From assembly GCF_000614185.1 (NCBI RefSeq), contig NZ_BAKM01000004.1, positions 1-64,000 of the forward strand: a stretch of DNA of 64,000 bases, read 5' to 3'. Source of the stretch: Phocaeicola sartorii JCM 17136 = DSM 21941 (GTDB lineage: Bacteria > Bacteroidota > Bacteroidia > Bacteroidales > Bacteroidaceae). Position 1 is the stretch's first letter. The number at the start of each line of letters is the position of its first letter. The translations under genes were made by a program, and so were the position numbers. The notes beneath the pieces were generated by a model. It was not told the origin of the DNA. It made no database searches and worked only from the letters and a program-made list of their open reading frames with translations. Below are positions 9,159-17,015 of the stretch, one piece after another.

Positions 9159-10383
9159 ATGAGAAGTACTTTTAAGCTACTCTATTTCGTCAAACGAAAT
9201 GCAGTAAAGAAGAACGGCAACGCACCGATTATTGCACGTATCACTATTGACCAAGTTGTAGCCCAGTTTAACACCAAGCTGGAAATAAATCCGGCTCACT
9301 GGAGCGTGGAATTAGGCAAAGCTTCCGGCAGAACCGCAGAAGCCGTACATATCAATTCCATGCTGGAAAGTATTCGTAGCACAGTTCATCAACATTACCA
9401 TGCGTTAATGGCGCAAGACGGATATGTAACCGCAGAACTGGTAAAGAACGCTTTTTTAGGCAAGATAGCAAGGGAACGGACTTTGATAGAGTTCTTCAAA
9501 CAGCACAACGAACAGTATTTGCAAAAGGTTAAAATGAATACCACAGACAAAACCTACTCACGTTATGAACTGACAAAGAAACGGCTTATGGAGTTTATGA
9601 AGTTTAAATACTCCGTTTCCGATATGCTCATTAAAGATATAAATGTGGTATTCATTGAAGATTTCCTGTTGTATATCAAGAATAACTATGGGTGCAGCCA
9701 TAATACGGCGATGAAGTTTGTACAACGCTTTCGCACGGTGGTAAACTTTGCCAAGAATACGGGTTTAGTGACTGCCGACTTTCGGGAGTTATCGGGTAAG
9801 GTTTGAGCGTACCGATAGGGATTATCTGACTATGGAAGAAATTACCGCTATTTACAATCACGAGTTCAGCACTAAGCGACTGGAACAAGTGCGTGACTTG
9901 TTTATTTTTAGCTGCTATACGGCACTTTCTTACATTGACGTATGCGAACTAAGACAAGAGGACATTCGCACCGGATTTGACGGTAATTTGTGGATTATAC
10001 GGAAAAGACACAAAACGAATGTTACATCTACCGTCCGGTTGCTGGATATACCAAAAGCCATATTGGAAAAGTACAAAGATAAATTGCCAAACGGTAAGAT
10101 TTTACCCATTATCAGCAATCAGAAAATGAATGATTACTTAAAAGAAATCGCAGCCATTTGCGGAATTGAAAAGACCTTAACCTATCATGTCGCAAGGCAT
10201 TCTTGTGCGACTTCGGTACTGCTTGCCAATGGTGTTCCCATTGAAACGGTATCTAAGATTTTAGGTCATACCAATATCCGGACTACTCAAATTTATGCGA
10301 GGATTACCGATTTGAAGGTAAGTAACGACATGGAAATGTTGGCTCAAAAGCTGGACGCTGCACACAGGATTGCCAGCCGATGA
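9159..10383 (+). CDS. Tyrosine recombinase (integrase) of the tRNA-Lys element, frame interrupted
   Basis: Site-specific recombinase expected to integrate and excise the element. The N-terminal part has the Arm-DNA-binding domain (MRSTFKLLYFVKRNAVKKNGNAPI) and the SAM-like core-binding domain (FIEDFLLYIKNNYGCSHNTAMKFVQRFRTVV). The catalytic part carries HVARHS, LGHTN and the nucleophile TQIYAR; the first catalytic Arg position reads TALSYIDV, with Ser in place of Arg, as in CTnDOT-type integrases. The frame breaks at 9778-9781, where GACTTTCGG would become GACCCTTTCGG with two C added, giving ADPFGSYRVRFERTDRDYLT and a 408-residue protein. It is either a consensus error or a real two-base deletion that would inactivate the enzyme. 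Confidence 0.88.
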
Positions 10384-10712
10384 AATCATGTTATCGTCAG
10401 ATAACAGCAAGGTGTGATTTGTGGCACACAAATCTGTTTTCCGTGCCGCAAAACACCTTGGGCAAATTCACTCCGAAGTCGTGTTGCCAATTAAAAAAAG
10501 ACATTCCCTAACTAAAGATTTTCGCTCGTCGGGACGGGTGGTCCCGCCCCTTGCCGCTGGGCGTTCCCCGACCGATGAGTTGTTAACTAGTCAGAAACAA
10601 TAAAATACACAATATCAGTTTATTTATTTTCATACATACAATATAATTTCTCAATGAAATAAGTTATATTTGAAGTCATAATTGTAGATTCTATTAAAAT
10701 AAGTTTAAACCC
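10384..10712 (+). other. Non-coding stretch after the integrase with hairpins and a 70-bp repeat
   Basis: No convincing gene is seen. The stretch begins with a small palindrome, TGTTATCGTCAGATAACA (10389-10406). A perfect hairpin GATTTGTG-GCA-CACAAATC at 10416-10434 follows, trailed by TGTTTT, a possible integrase terminator. The first copy of the GC-rich repeat lies at 10512-10581. After it the DNA turns AT-rich up to the RelA/SpoT-domain gene. A 60-codon open frame at 10421-10603 runs through the repeat and is not credible. Confidence 0.6.
10512..10581 (+). repeat. GC-rich structured repeat, copy 1
   Basis: A 70-bp block from CTAAAGATTTT to CGATGAGTT, recurring with about ten differences at 11788-11858. 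The outer ends pair (CTCGTCGGG with CCCGAC-CGATGAG) and the inside can form GGGAC/GTCCC. The differences keep the outer pairing. Much richer in G and C than its surroundings. Confidence 0.8.
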
Positions 10713-11762
10713 ATGAAATACGGAAGACATCAAATTGATAAAGCAGGAGAGATTATCATGTCCTCAAAAAACAATGAAGATTATGATAATGCAATGTTAA
10801 AGATAAATGAATGGAGAACATTGCATCTTCCTGCTTTAGACACTTTACAAAAAGAACTACTCTCTTTGTTAAATCCAAACAAAACTGATATTTTTTTAAC
10901 ATCTAGAAGATTAAAAAGAATCACCTCTATTTTATACAAACTCGATATTAATCCAGAAATGCGTTTAGGAGGAATGCAAGATATTGGTGGTTTTAGAATT
11001 GTGGTTAATGATATTGAAGCTTTACTAAATACTAAAAAGGTTTTATCTGAAAATATTCCTACAAGCTTTGATTTAGTTAAAATCATGGACTATATTCAAG
11101 AACCTAAAGAAAGCGGATATCGTAGCATTCATTTTATTTACAAGTATAAATCCACTGACGATAATACAGACGGCGCAAAAGTTGAATTACAAATAAGGAC
11201 TAAGTTGCAACATAGCTGGGCTATGGCAGTTGAAACTGCTGGTTTAATAACAAGCACACCCCTAAAATCTAGTATGGGTTCAGATGACTGGCTGACTTTT
11301 TTCAAAATTGTAATGTTCTCTATTTTCGATTAAAGAAAAGCAGCCTATTCTGAAAGTGCACAGAGAACAAGGATATGACGTACATGGTTGATGAAGCTAC
11401 TATACGCAATCAATGTCGAGCATAATCATAGTGACACATTAAAAGTACTAAATGTATCAGGTATCCAGGCTAAGAAAGAAAATTTCAAAAACGGCTATTA
11501 TATATTAAATATTAACTTTGAATCAAAAATCGTAAAAATCAGCGCCTATTCAAAAGAAAAAGAGAACGAAGCATCTATGGCATATTCAGAATTAGAAAAA
11601 GGAGTAACAGATAAATGTAATGCCGTTGTTTTAGTGTCAGTTCCTAAAATGAAAGAATTACAAGATGCATATCCTAGTTATTTCCTAAACACATCAGAAT
11701 TTCTTTTAGCTATTGACACAATGATGGAAAATTGCAAAAAAATGAAACTTATTCCTTCTTGA
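10713..11762 (+). pseudogene. RelA/SpoT-domain (toxSAS/CapRel-like) nucleotide pyrophosphotransferase, frame disrupted
   Basis: Stand-alone RelA/SpoT nucleotidyltransferase-fold protein, of the kind that makes (p)ppGpp or pyrophosphorylates tRNA as a toxin. Motifs visible: RRLKRITSILYKL, QDIGGFRIVV, DYIQEPKESGYRSIHFIYKY and VELQIRTKLQHSWAMAVETAG, the last typical of CapRel/toxSAS-type proteins. The frame stops at 11333 after MFSIFD. The missing piece SLFSIKEKQPILKVHREQGYDVHG is in another frame at about 11314-11386, and the original frame returns at 11388 with LMKLLYAINVEHNHSDTLK to a stop at 11762. So one extra base (a T near 11312) and one missing base (near 11387) cancel; the unit would be 349 residues. 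Strongly AT-rich compared with core genes, and bracketed by the two 70-bp repeats. Function as a defence or toxin gene is inferred. Confidence 0.75.
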
Positions 11763-11787
11763 CCAATATAAAAACTTTCATCCTTTG

Positions 11788-11858
11788 CTAAAGATTTTCA
11801 CTCATCGAGACGGGTGGTCCCACTCCCTTGCCGCTGGGCGTTCCCCGACCGATGAGTT
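11788..11858 (+). repeat. GC-rich structured repeat, copy 2
   Basis: Second copy of the block at 10512-10581, in the same orientation and 1.2 kb downstream. The outer stem here is CTCATCG with CGATGAG. The stretch CCGCTGGGCGTTCCCC is identical in both copies. Confidence 0.8.
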
Positions 11859-11950
11859 TATTTTGCAATCCTGCAATCTTGTTTTATTGAAATATTGATA
11901 GCTTGATTGATTGAAAGCAAGATTTCAATATGGCAGGATTGAATGAAAAC

Positions 11951-11992
11951 AATAAACCATTCAATATTGATTGAAATACTGAATGGTTTATT
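11951..11992. terminator. Bidirectional terminator between the RelA/SpoT gene and rteC
   Basis: AATAAACCATTCA (11951-11963) pairs perfectly with TGAATGGTTTATT (11980-11992) around a 16-base loop. The genes on either side converge here. The 90 bases to its left contain further inverted words (GCAATCCTGC / GGCAGGATTG and ATCTTG / CAAGAT) but no gene. Confidence 0.7.
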
Positions 11993-12038
11993 TATTTCCA
12001 AGAATATAATTACTTGCGAAAAGAAAATAAAACTCGCA

Positions 12039-12881
12039 TCATGTATCGTTTTCATCCATTCTTCGGAGCAGACTTTTTTGCAATGTTTCCAAATACCGAG
12101 TTCTATTTATCTTACGGCTTCGCATTTCCAAATAAGAATGATATAAATCACCAATATCTATACTGAACACATTTTCAAAATATCCTGCAATCTCTTTTAA
12201 AGTAGCCGTTCCTTTATTAAAATCCCCATTCGCTTCTAAAGCATAAATCAGTTCTACCAACGCCCTTTTAGAGCCAGTCCAACGCAAAATAGTTTCTACA
12301 ACCTGTCCGTTATCCGCTTTGCGCTGTACAATACGCTCCAATTCTTGCAATCTGTTAGTCAAATAGATTTTCAACAGTTCGTTGGTAATAATTTTAGCCA
12401 CTTTAAAATCATATCCGGTTGAATATAGAGGGTCTTTATCAATATGGGAACTGTCTGTACATATTCGTAAATCGTTTTGGTTTCGGGTAAAATAATACCT
12501 ATCCAAATAAGTAGATTTAGAACGGTAATACTGATAAAAGTCCAAGTTCCTACTGAAATAAAACGTCAAACTATCCAATTCTTTATATAAATACTCTCTT
12601 TGTTTCATATCACTACCGGTAGGATATTTACTCTCAATGACATATATTTTATTGTAATACAAATACTTGCTCAATACTTCCGGCTTATACTCCTTAAAAA
12701 AAGAGATTTCTTCCGTTTCATCAGCAAACTGATAAGCTAATATATATTTTCTCAATTCATCACATAAAGGCTGAATAAAACGCATCATATGCAAAGCACT
12801 GTCAATGCCCATACAATCATCTATACCGAGCTTTTCTATCTCTGTATTGATTTGGAACAATATCTTATCTACAAATTGCAT
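12039..12881 (-). CDS. rteC: RteC-family regulator of conjugative-transposon functions
   Basis: RteC was described in CTnDOT as the activator that, after tetracycline sensing by RteA/RteB, switches on the excision operon. This 280-residue protein has the family's helical N-terminal part (CDELRKYILAYQFADETEEISFFKEYKPEVLSKYLYY) and the winged-helix-like C-terminal part (TILRWTGSKRALVELIYALEANGDFNKGTATLKEIAGYFENVFSIDIGDLYHSYLEMRSRK). The start at 12881 (MQFVDKILFQINTEIEKL) is the first ATG. Here it has no rteA, rteB, excision or mobilization genes beside it, so its target is not evident; it may act on another element in trans. Confidence 0.85.
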   Translation of the reverse strand: MQFVDKILFQINTEIEKLGIDDCMGIDSALHMMRFIQPLCDELRKYILAYQFADETEEISFFKEYKPEVLSKYLYYNKIYVIESKYPTGSDMKQREYLYKELDSLTFYFSRNLDFYQYYRSKSTYLDRYYFTRNQNDLRICTDSSHIDKDPLYSTGYDFKVAKIITNELLKIYLTNRLQELERIVQRKADNGQVVETILRWTGSKRALVELIYALEANGDFNKGTATLKEIAGYFENVFSIDIGDLYHSYLEMRSRKINRTRYLETLQKSLLRRMDENDT

Positions 12882-12906
12882 AGAATATCTTTCAAGTTTC
12901 CGTTCT

Positions 12907-12984
12907 CTAATTTATATAATGAGTTCCCAGTAAATCATCAGTGGGCATAGGCATACCACAACTTTGGCAAATTCTCTGTTTCAT
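12907..12984 (-). pseudogene. Remnant of a small zinc-ribbon protein gene
   Basis: A 25-codon frame begins MKQRICQSCGMPMPTDDLLGT and then stops. CQSCGMPM followed by LGT is the opening of the short zinc-ribbon proteins that normally run on with a second cysteine pair (around YCxYC). Here the sequence ends in HYIN and runs into the rteC upstream region, so only the N-terminal third remains. It lies 44 bases after the HAD gene in the same direction. Confidence 0.5.
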
Positions 12985-13028
12985 ATTTTAATTGAGTCGA
13001 TAAATAAAATTAACTACAAATCTAAAAA

Positions 13029-13676
13029 TCACGTTCTCGCATTAAGGTATTCAGATAAAGACAATATCGAATAAAACACATTTTTAGGATTACAGCTTTC
13101 TAAGGCTGTAGCTTCACTTTGTGGAATACTCCAAGCAGCAGACAGACACATCACATTGGCTTTCCTGCACTCCGTTATATCCGAAAGTGCATCCCCGATA
13201 TATACGATTTCATTTGCAGCCAAATGATAATCGCATAAGAGTTCTTTCAATGCTTCCGACTTGATGTTCCTTTCAGCGTTTCCCGTAATGATTTTTGCAA
13301 AAGAAGTCTTCATATTGAATTGCTTGAGAGTTATATCACAACTGTTCATCCCCTTTCCAGTGATAAGCACCACAATGATACTCTTTTGTTTTAATAAGGC
13401 TATCAACTCACGTATTCCCTCAAAAGGTGTCGGACACATTTCTTGATGCAGTTCCTTATAAATCACATAAAATTTATGCAACGCCTGTTGCCGATAGGGT
13501 TCATCAACGACACACCCAATCATGCCTTCTTCATTCAAACCAAAAGTATGCCCCACTTCTTCGTCCGACAATTCATGTCCGATATATGGTTGTGTGGCTT
13601 TCTTGAAAGCCTGTACGCACATCGGTAAGGTATTGCCTATCGTACCGTCCAAATCAAAAGCGACTAATTTAATCAT
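13029..13676 (-). CDS. HAD family hydrolase (phosphoglycolate-phosphatase-like)
   Basis: A 215-residue phosphatase of the haloacid dehalogenase superfamily, cytoplasmic, substrate unknown. The nucleophile motif is VAFDLDGT with Asp at residues 8 and 10; motif II is LITGKG; motif III Lys is in [11 protein letters not shown]; motif IV is [19 protein letters not shown]. The fold matches the Gph/PGP-like subgroup with an alpha-helical cap. It overlaps the end of the acetyltransferase gene by eight bases, so the two form one operon within the tRNA-Lys element. No frame interruption is seen. Confidence 0.88.
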   Translation of the reverse strand: MIKLVAFDLDGTIGNTLPMCVQAFKKATQPYIGHELSDEEVGHTFGLNEEGMIGCVVDEPYRQQALHKFYVIYKELHQEMCPTPFEGIRELIALLKQKSIIVVLITGKGMNSCDITLKQFNMKTSFAKIITGNAERNIKSEALKELLCDYHLAANEIVYIGDALSDITECRKANVMCLSAAWSIPQSEATALESCNPKNVFYSILSLSEYLNART

Positions 13677-14276
13677 GGCTATGCGAAGTATTGATTTTCC
13701 GAATTACCCTACATGGATTTCCTATAGCAAGACTATTTGACGGAACAGATTTAGTGACAACACTTCCCGCCCCGATAACGCTTCCCTGACCAATAGTAAC
13801 ACCCGGCAGGATAATAACACCGCCGCCAATCCAACAGCCGTCCTCAATGGTAACAGGCAGGGCATACGTGTGACGGATATATGCTGTCCCTTTTTCTGTT
13901 TCTATCGGTGTCAGCCGCTCATTCAATTCAACAGGGTGGGTAGCCGTATAGATTTGCACATTGGGGCTATCAATACATTGTTGCCGATAATGATTTTGTT
14001 GCAGTCCACAAAGGTACATCCGGTGTTTATGCTGACATTATTACCTATGCTGATGTTACAACCATAATCGCATATAAAAGAATGTCCTACTGAAACTTTC
14101 TTGCCAATGCTTTCAAACATTTCTTTCAGTATTGCATATTTCTCTTCTTTACACTCATACGACAAGGAATTGTATTTCAGCAACAATTCATGCGTTTTTC
14201 TTTTAAACTCCATAAATACGGGAGCATGGCAATTGTACCATTCGCCCGACAAGCATTTTTCCAATTCATTTTTCAT
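13669..14276 (-). CDS. Maltose/galactoside O-acetyltransferase-like protein, frame interrupted
   Basis: A left-handed beta-helix (hexapeptide repeat) acetyltransferase of the Maa/LacA/NodL group that moves acetyl from acetyl-CoA to a sugar hydroxyl. The N-terminus has the Maa cap ([19 protein letters not shown]), then hexapeptide coils ([34 protein letters not shown]). The second part has [11 protein letters not shown] with the likely catalytic His, and [31 protein letters not shown]. The two parts are joined by adding one base to the four-G run at 13963-13966 ([13 protein letters not shown]), giving 202 residues, the family norm. Operon partner of the downstream HAD gene; divergent from the AraC regulator, which may control it. 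Confidence 0.85.
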
Positions 14277-14317
14277 ACCTAATCATGATAAAAGTTACTG
14301 CTTTATTTTATTCATGG

Positions 14318-14325
14318 CAAAGTTA
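14318..14325 (-). promoter_or_regulatory. Promoter -7 box for the acetyltransferase/HAD pair
   Basis: Reads TAACTTTG on the minus strand, a TAnnTTTG match 42 bases before the acetyltransferase start. On the opposite strand TACCTTTA at 14371-14378 is a near match before the AraC gene. Confidence 0.5.
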
Positions 14326-14403
14326 TACATATTTAAGCGTAAATATATGTATTATTTTTCCTTTTATCTGTACCTTTACACCTAAAATAGCAAAATAGAT
14401 AAA

Positions 14404-15243
14404 ATGAAAAGGGAAAATCTACACCAGCCGTTTGAAATTTGTTTCAGTGAACTGGACGAATCACAATTAAAGGAACACGACCATACTTTTTTTGAACTGG
14501 TGTATATTCTATCGGGAACAGGTATTCAATGGATAAACAACAATAAATTTCCGTATCATGACGGACATCTTTTCATGATTACCCCCGGTGATATACATTC
14601 TTTCGACATTCATACTACCACAAAATTCGTATATATAAAGTTCAATGACATTTATATTCATTCGGCTGTTTTCGGAGCAGAAAACATTCAACGGTTAGAA
14701 TTTATACTGCAACACGCTAATCATCGCCCCGGTTGCATATTGCGCAATCAAACCGACAAATTGCTGGTAAAACCTATGATAGAAGCGATTATCCGTGAAT
14801 ATGTGAACAGGAACATATACAGCAGTGAAATTATTACGCAGTTAATCAACACAATTGTTATTGTTGTTGCCCGTAACATTACTATGTTCCTACCTGAACA
14901 GATAGATGAAAATTCGGAAGAAAAGTCACTGAACATCTTGCAATATATTCAGTCTAACATTTGTTATCCCGAAAAGATAAAGGTTAAAGCGATAAGCCAA
15001 CATTTTGGTATTTCCCCTAATTATCTTGGGAGATACTTCAAAAAGCAGACTAACGAGACCATGCAGCAGTATATCTTAAACTATAAAATGAAAATGGTGG
15101 AAAGTCGGCTTTTGCACAGTGAAATGAGAATTAGCGAAATAGTAGAGGAACTGGGATTTACAGATGAAAGTCATTTGAACAAGCTATTCAAGAAATACAA
15201 AGATTGCAATCCAACTGATTTTCGGAAGAAATATCGTATTTAA
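14404..15243 (+). CDS. AraC-family transcriptional regulator
   Basis: A 279-residue regulator with an N-terminal cupin-type sensing domain (FFELVYILSGTGIQWINNNKFPYHDGHLFMITPGDIHSFDI) and a C-terminal double helix-turn-helix (KVKAISQHFGISPNYLGRYFKKQTNETMQQYILNYKMKMVESRLLHSEMRISEIVEELGFTDESHLNKLFKKYKDCNPTDFRKKY). Proteins of this type bind a small ligand, often a sugar, and activate a nearby promoter. It is divergent from the acetyltransferase and is the last gene before the right end of the element. The ligand is not predictable. It is one of the few genes in the element with an unbroken frame. Confidence 0.93.
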   Translation: MKRENLHQPFEICFSELDESQLKEHDHTFFELVYILSGTGIQWINNNKFPYHDGHLFMITPGDIHSFDIHTTTKFVYIKFNDIYIHSAVFGAENIQRLEFILQHANHRPGCILRNQTDKLLVKPMIEAIIREYVNRNIYSSEIITQLINTIVIVVARNITMFLPEQIDENSEEKSLNILQYIQSNICYPEKIKVKAISQHFGISPNYLGRYFKKQTNETMQQYILNYKMKMVESRLLHSEMRISEIVEELGFTDESHLNKLFKKYKDCNPTDFRKKYRI

Positions 15244-15255
15244 TAAGGCTATTTT

Positions 15256-15308
15256 TTAGTGCAAGGTGCAAGTATATATTTATATATATAGCTTGCACCT
15301 TGCACTAA
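15256..15308. repeat. Strong inverted repeat near the right end of the element
   Basis: TTAGTGCAAGGTGCAAG (15256-15272) is repeated perfectly inverted as CTTGCACCTTGCACTAA (15292-15308); the 19-base centre is TATATA-rich. It may end AraC transcription, but it lacks a T tract and could equally be a protein-binding or cruciform site. Confidence 0.75.
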
Positions 15309-15332
15309 CCTTAGAATGTTTATTTTCAACGA

Positions 15333-15364
15333 TTTGCATAATCCGAAAATAATGCGTACATTTG
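15333..15364 (+). promoter_or_regulatory. Well-formed promoter with no gene downstream
   Basis: TTTG at 15333-15336 and TACATTTG at 15357-15364 are 20 bases apart, as good as the tRNA-Lys promoter. No open reading frame of note follows before attR at 15493 and the terminator at 15516, so a transcript of about 170 bases would result. It could be a small RNA or a leftover of a deleted gene. Confidence 0.6.
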
Positions 15365-15492
15365 AACCCAAGATGTTGGCAGACAGACACCGGACAACAG
15401 CAGACAGTTTTTAAGGACTAAAGCGTGACGGATACAAAGCCAAAATTACTGAAAGTACTGATATTTAGGAAGAAATAACGCTTGGTTCATAA

Positions 15493-15506
15493 CCCAAGCG
15501 GATCAC
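15493..15506 (+). repeat. attR: right attachment site
   Basis: CCCAAGCGGATCAC, identical to the tRNA 3' end at 8875-8888. To its left the sequence CTTGGTTCATAA only resembles the tRNA T arm, as expected of the element's attP arm; to its right the chromosome resumes with CAAAGAATC. Confidence 0.85.
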
Positions 15507-15515
15507 CAAAGAATC

Positions 15516-15547
15516 AAGCAGTTATCTAATTTAGATAGCTGCTTTTT
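15516..15547 (+). terminator. Original tRNA-Lys terminator, displaced by the integration
   Basis: AAGCAGTTATCTA pairs with TAGATAGCTGCTT (one G-T pair), followed by six T. It lies ten bases after attR, where the native terminator of tRNA-Lys would be if the 6.6 kb element were removed. Between here and the promoter at 15667 I see nothing else of note. Confidence 0.8.
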
Positions 15548-15666
15548 TCGTTTAGAACACTATATTTTGCTACATTTATGTAAGCCAGTGTGTAAAGCAA
15601 CAACCGGTCAAACAGACCAACCATACTGTTCTATTTCTCCCTTTTAAGCATAAATAATACCGATGA

Positions 15667-15698
15667 CTTGCTCATTCCTAGAATAATAAATACCTTTG
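15667..15698 (+). promoter_or_regulatory. Promoter of the PLD-family gene
   Basis: CTTG at 15667-15670 and TACCTTTG at 15691-15698, 20 bases apart, ending 21 bases before the start codon. Confidence 0.65.
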
Positions 15699-15719
15699 CA
15701 ACCCTAATTTTAAAAAGCA

Positions 15720-17015
15720 ATGAAATTTGATATCAAAAGACATATTTATCTTACACTCTTATTCATCTTATCCTTCACTACAGGAACGGCGAATCCACAA
15801 GAAGCAGACAGCATCCGTATAACGGTAACAGATACGATACCTACCTATACCAGTGACTCCGCAGTCATCAGCTTCCTGAAAGATGCCGGCATTCCCATCA
15901 CCCGGAACAGTAAACTGAAATTATTGAAAAGCGGCCGCGCCAAATTCATCGACCTCTTTGAGGAAATACGAAAGGCGAAACATCATATTCATCTGGAATA
16001 CTTCAACTTCCGTAATGACTCCATAGCCAATGCACTATTTGACTTATTGGGTGAGAAAGTGAAAGAAGGAGTGGAAGTCAGAGCACTGTTCGACGCTTTC
16101 GGCAACCTGTCGAACAACAGACCGCTGAAAAAAGAGCATCTGAATGCCATCCGCGCCAAAGGCATAGAGATTGTCAAGTTTGACCCTTTTAAATTCCCCT
16201 ACATCAATCACGCCCTGCACAGAGATCATCGCAAGATTGTAGTCATAGACGGAAAGGTGGGATATACCGGCGGCATGAACATAGCCAACTATTATATCAA
16301 AGGCCTGCCGGAAATAGGCGACTGGCGAGACATGCATATCCGCATAGAAGGGGAGGCTGTAAATGAGTTACAGGACATCTTCTTGACCATGTGGAACAAA
16401 AGCACCAAACAGCATGTAAGCGGAGACAAATACTATCCCTTACGAAACGATTCCACTTTCAAAGGAGACAAGAAAGTAGCGATAGTGGACCGTGTTCCCA
16501 GAAAAGCTCCCAAACTGATGCGGCAAGTGTACATCAAGTCCATTGATGCCGCACAGGACAAGGTACAGATAGTGAACCCGTACTTCACCCCCACCTCCAG
16601 CGTCAAGAAAGCCATTAAACGCGCCTTGAAACGAGGTGTGGAAGTAGAGATCATGATACCGGGTAAATCGGACATTCCCTTCACCCCTGACGCCGCTTTC
16701 TATACTGCGAACAAATTGCGCAAGAAAGGAGCGGAGATTTACGTGTACAACGGAGGGTTCCATCACTCCAAAATCATGATGGTGGACAGCCTGTTCTGCA
16801 CCGTGGGAAGCACCAATCTGAACAGCCGCAGCCTGCGCTACGACTACGAGGTGAACGCCTTTATCTTTGACAAGGCAACCACCCACGAACTGAGTACCAT
16901 GTTCGAACACGACAAACTGGACAGTACCCTCCTCACCAAAGAAGAATACAAAAAACGCTCCGGTTGGAAGCGCTTTGTAGGTTGGTTTGCCAATCTGTTC
17001 ACACCGTTCCTTTAA
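15720..17015 (+). CDS. Phospholipase D-like protein, cardiolipin-synthase family
   Basis: A 431-residue protein with two HKD phosphatidyl-transfer motifs: HRKIVVIDGKVGYTGG (His170, Lys172) and HSKIMMVDSLFCTVGSTN (His349, Lys351). The layout matches bacterial cardiolipin synthases, which join two phosphatidylglycerols. The N-terminus is a cleavable-looking signal peptide (IYLTLLFILSFTTGTANPQ) rather than the two membrane helices of ClsA, so the enzyme may act in the periplasm or at the membrane surface. It is monocistronic, with its own promoter. Synthase versus phospholipase or nuclease activity cannot be told from sequence alone. Confidence 0.85.
   Translation: MKFDIKRHIYLTLLFILSFTTGTANPQEADSIRITVTDTIPTYTSDSAVISFLKDAGIPITRNSKLKLLKSGRAKFIDLFEEIRKAKHHIHLEYFNFRNDSIANALFDLLGEKVKEGVEVRALFDAFGNLSNNRPLKKEHLNAIRAKGIEIVKFDPFKFPYINHALHRDHRKIVVIDGKVGYTGGMNIANYYIKGLPEIGDWRDMHIRIEGEAVNELQDIFLTMWNKSTKQHVSGDKYYPLRNDSTFKGDKKVAIVDRVPRKAPKLMRQVYIKSIDAAQDKVQIVNPYFTPTSSVKKAIKRALKRGVEVEIMIPGKSDIPFTPDAAFYTANKLRKKGAEIYVYNGGFHHSKIMMVDSLFCTVGSTNLNSRSLRYDYEVNAFIFDKATTHELSTMFEHDKLDSTLLTKEEYKKRSGWKRFVGWFANLFTPFL

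Larger units (their letters stand above)
8875..15506. mobile_element. 6.6 kb integrative element in the 3' end of tRNA-Lys
   Basis: The 14-bp sequence CCCAAGCGGATCAC is found at the tRNA 3' end (8875-8888) and again at 15493-15506. Between the copies lie a tyrosine recombinase beginning 270 bases inside the left end, a RelA/SpoT-domain gene, rteC, a zinc-ribbon remnant, HAD phosphatase, acetyltransferase and AraC regulator. The terminator expected directly after tRNA-Lys sits just outside the right copy (15516-15547), which is what integration at the tRNA end would produce. No relaxase, coupling protein or transfer gene is visible, so the element is either a small mobilizable or satellite-type island or a deletion remnant of a CTnDOT-like element (inferred from rteC). 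Boundaries are well supported; mobility is uncertain. Confidence 0.85.

Noticed and set aside
9832-10383. A separate short recombinase gene after the integrase
   Set aside because: Its sequence is simply the catalytic domain of the integrase that begins at 9159; two restored bases join them into one normal-length protein.
10421-10603. A 60-codon open frame after the integrase
   Set aside because: It runs through the structured GC-rich repeat, has no ribosome-binding site I can support and no recognisable protein features.
15481-15506. A second tRNA-Lys at the right end of the element
   Set aside because: Only the last 14 bases and an imperfect T-arm-like sequence are present; no D arm or anticodon arm precedes them. 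It is an attachment site.
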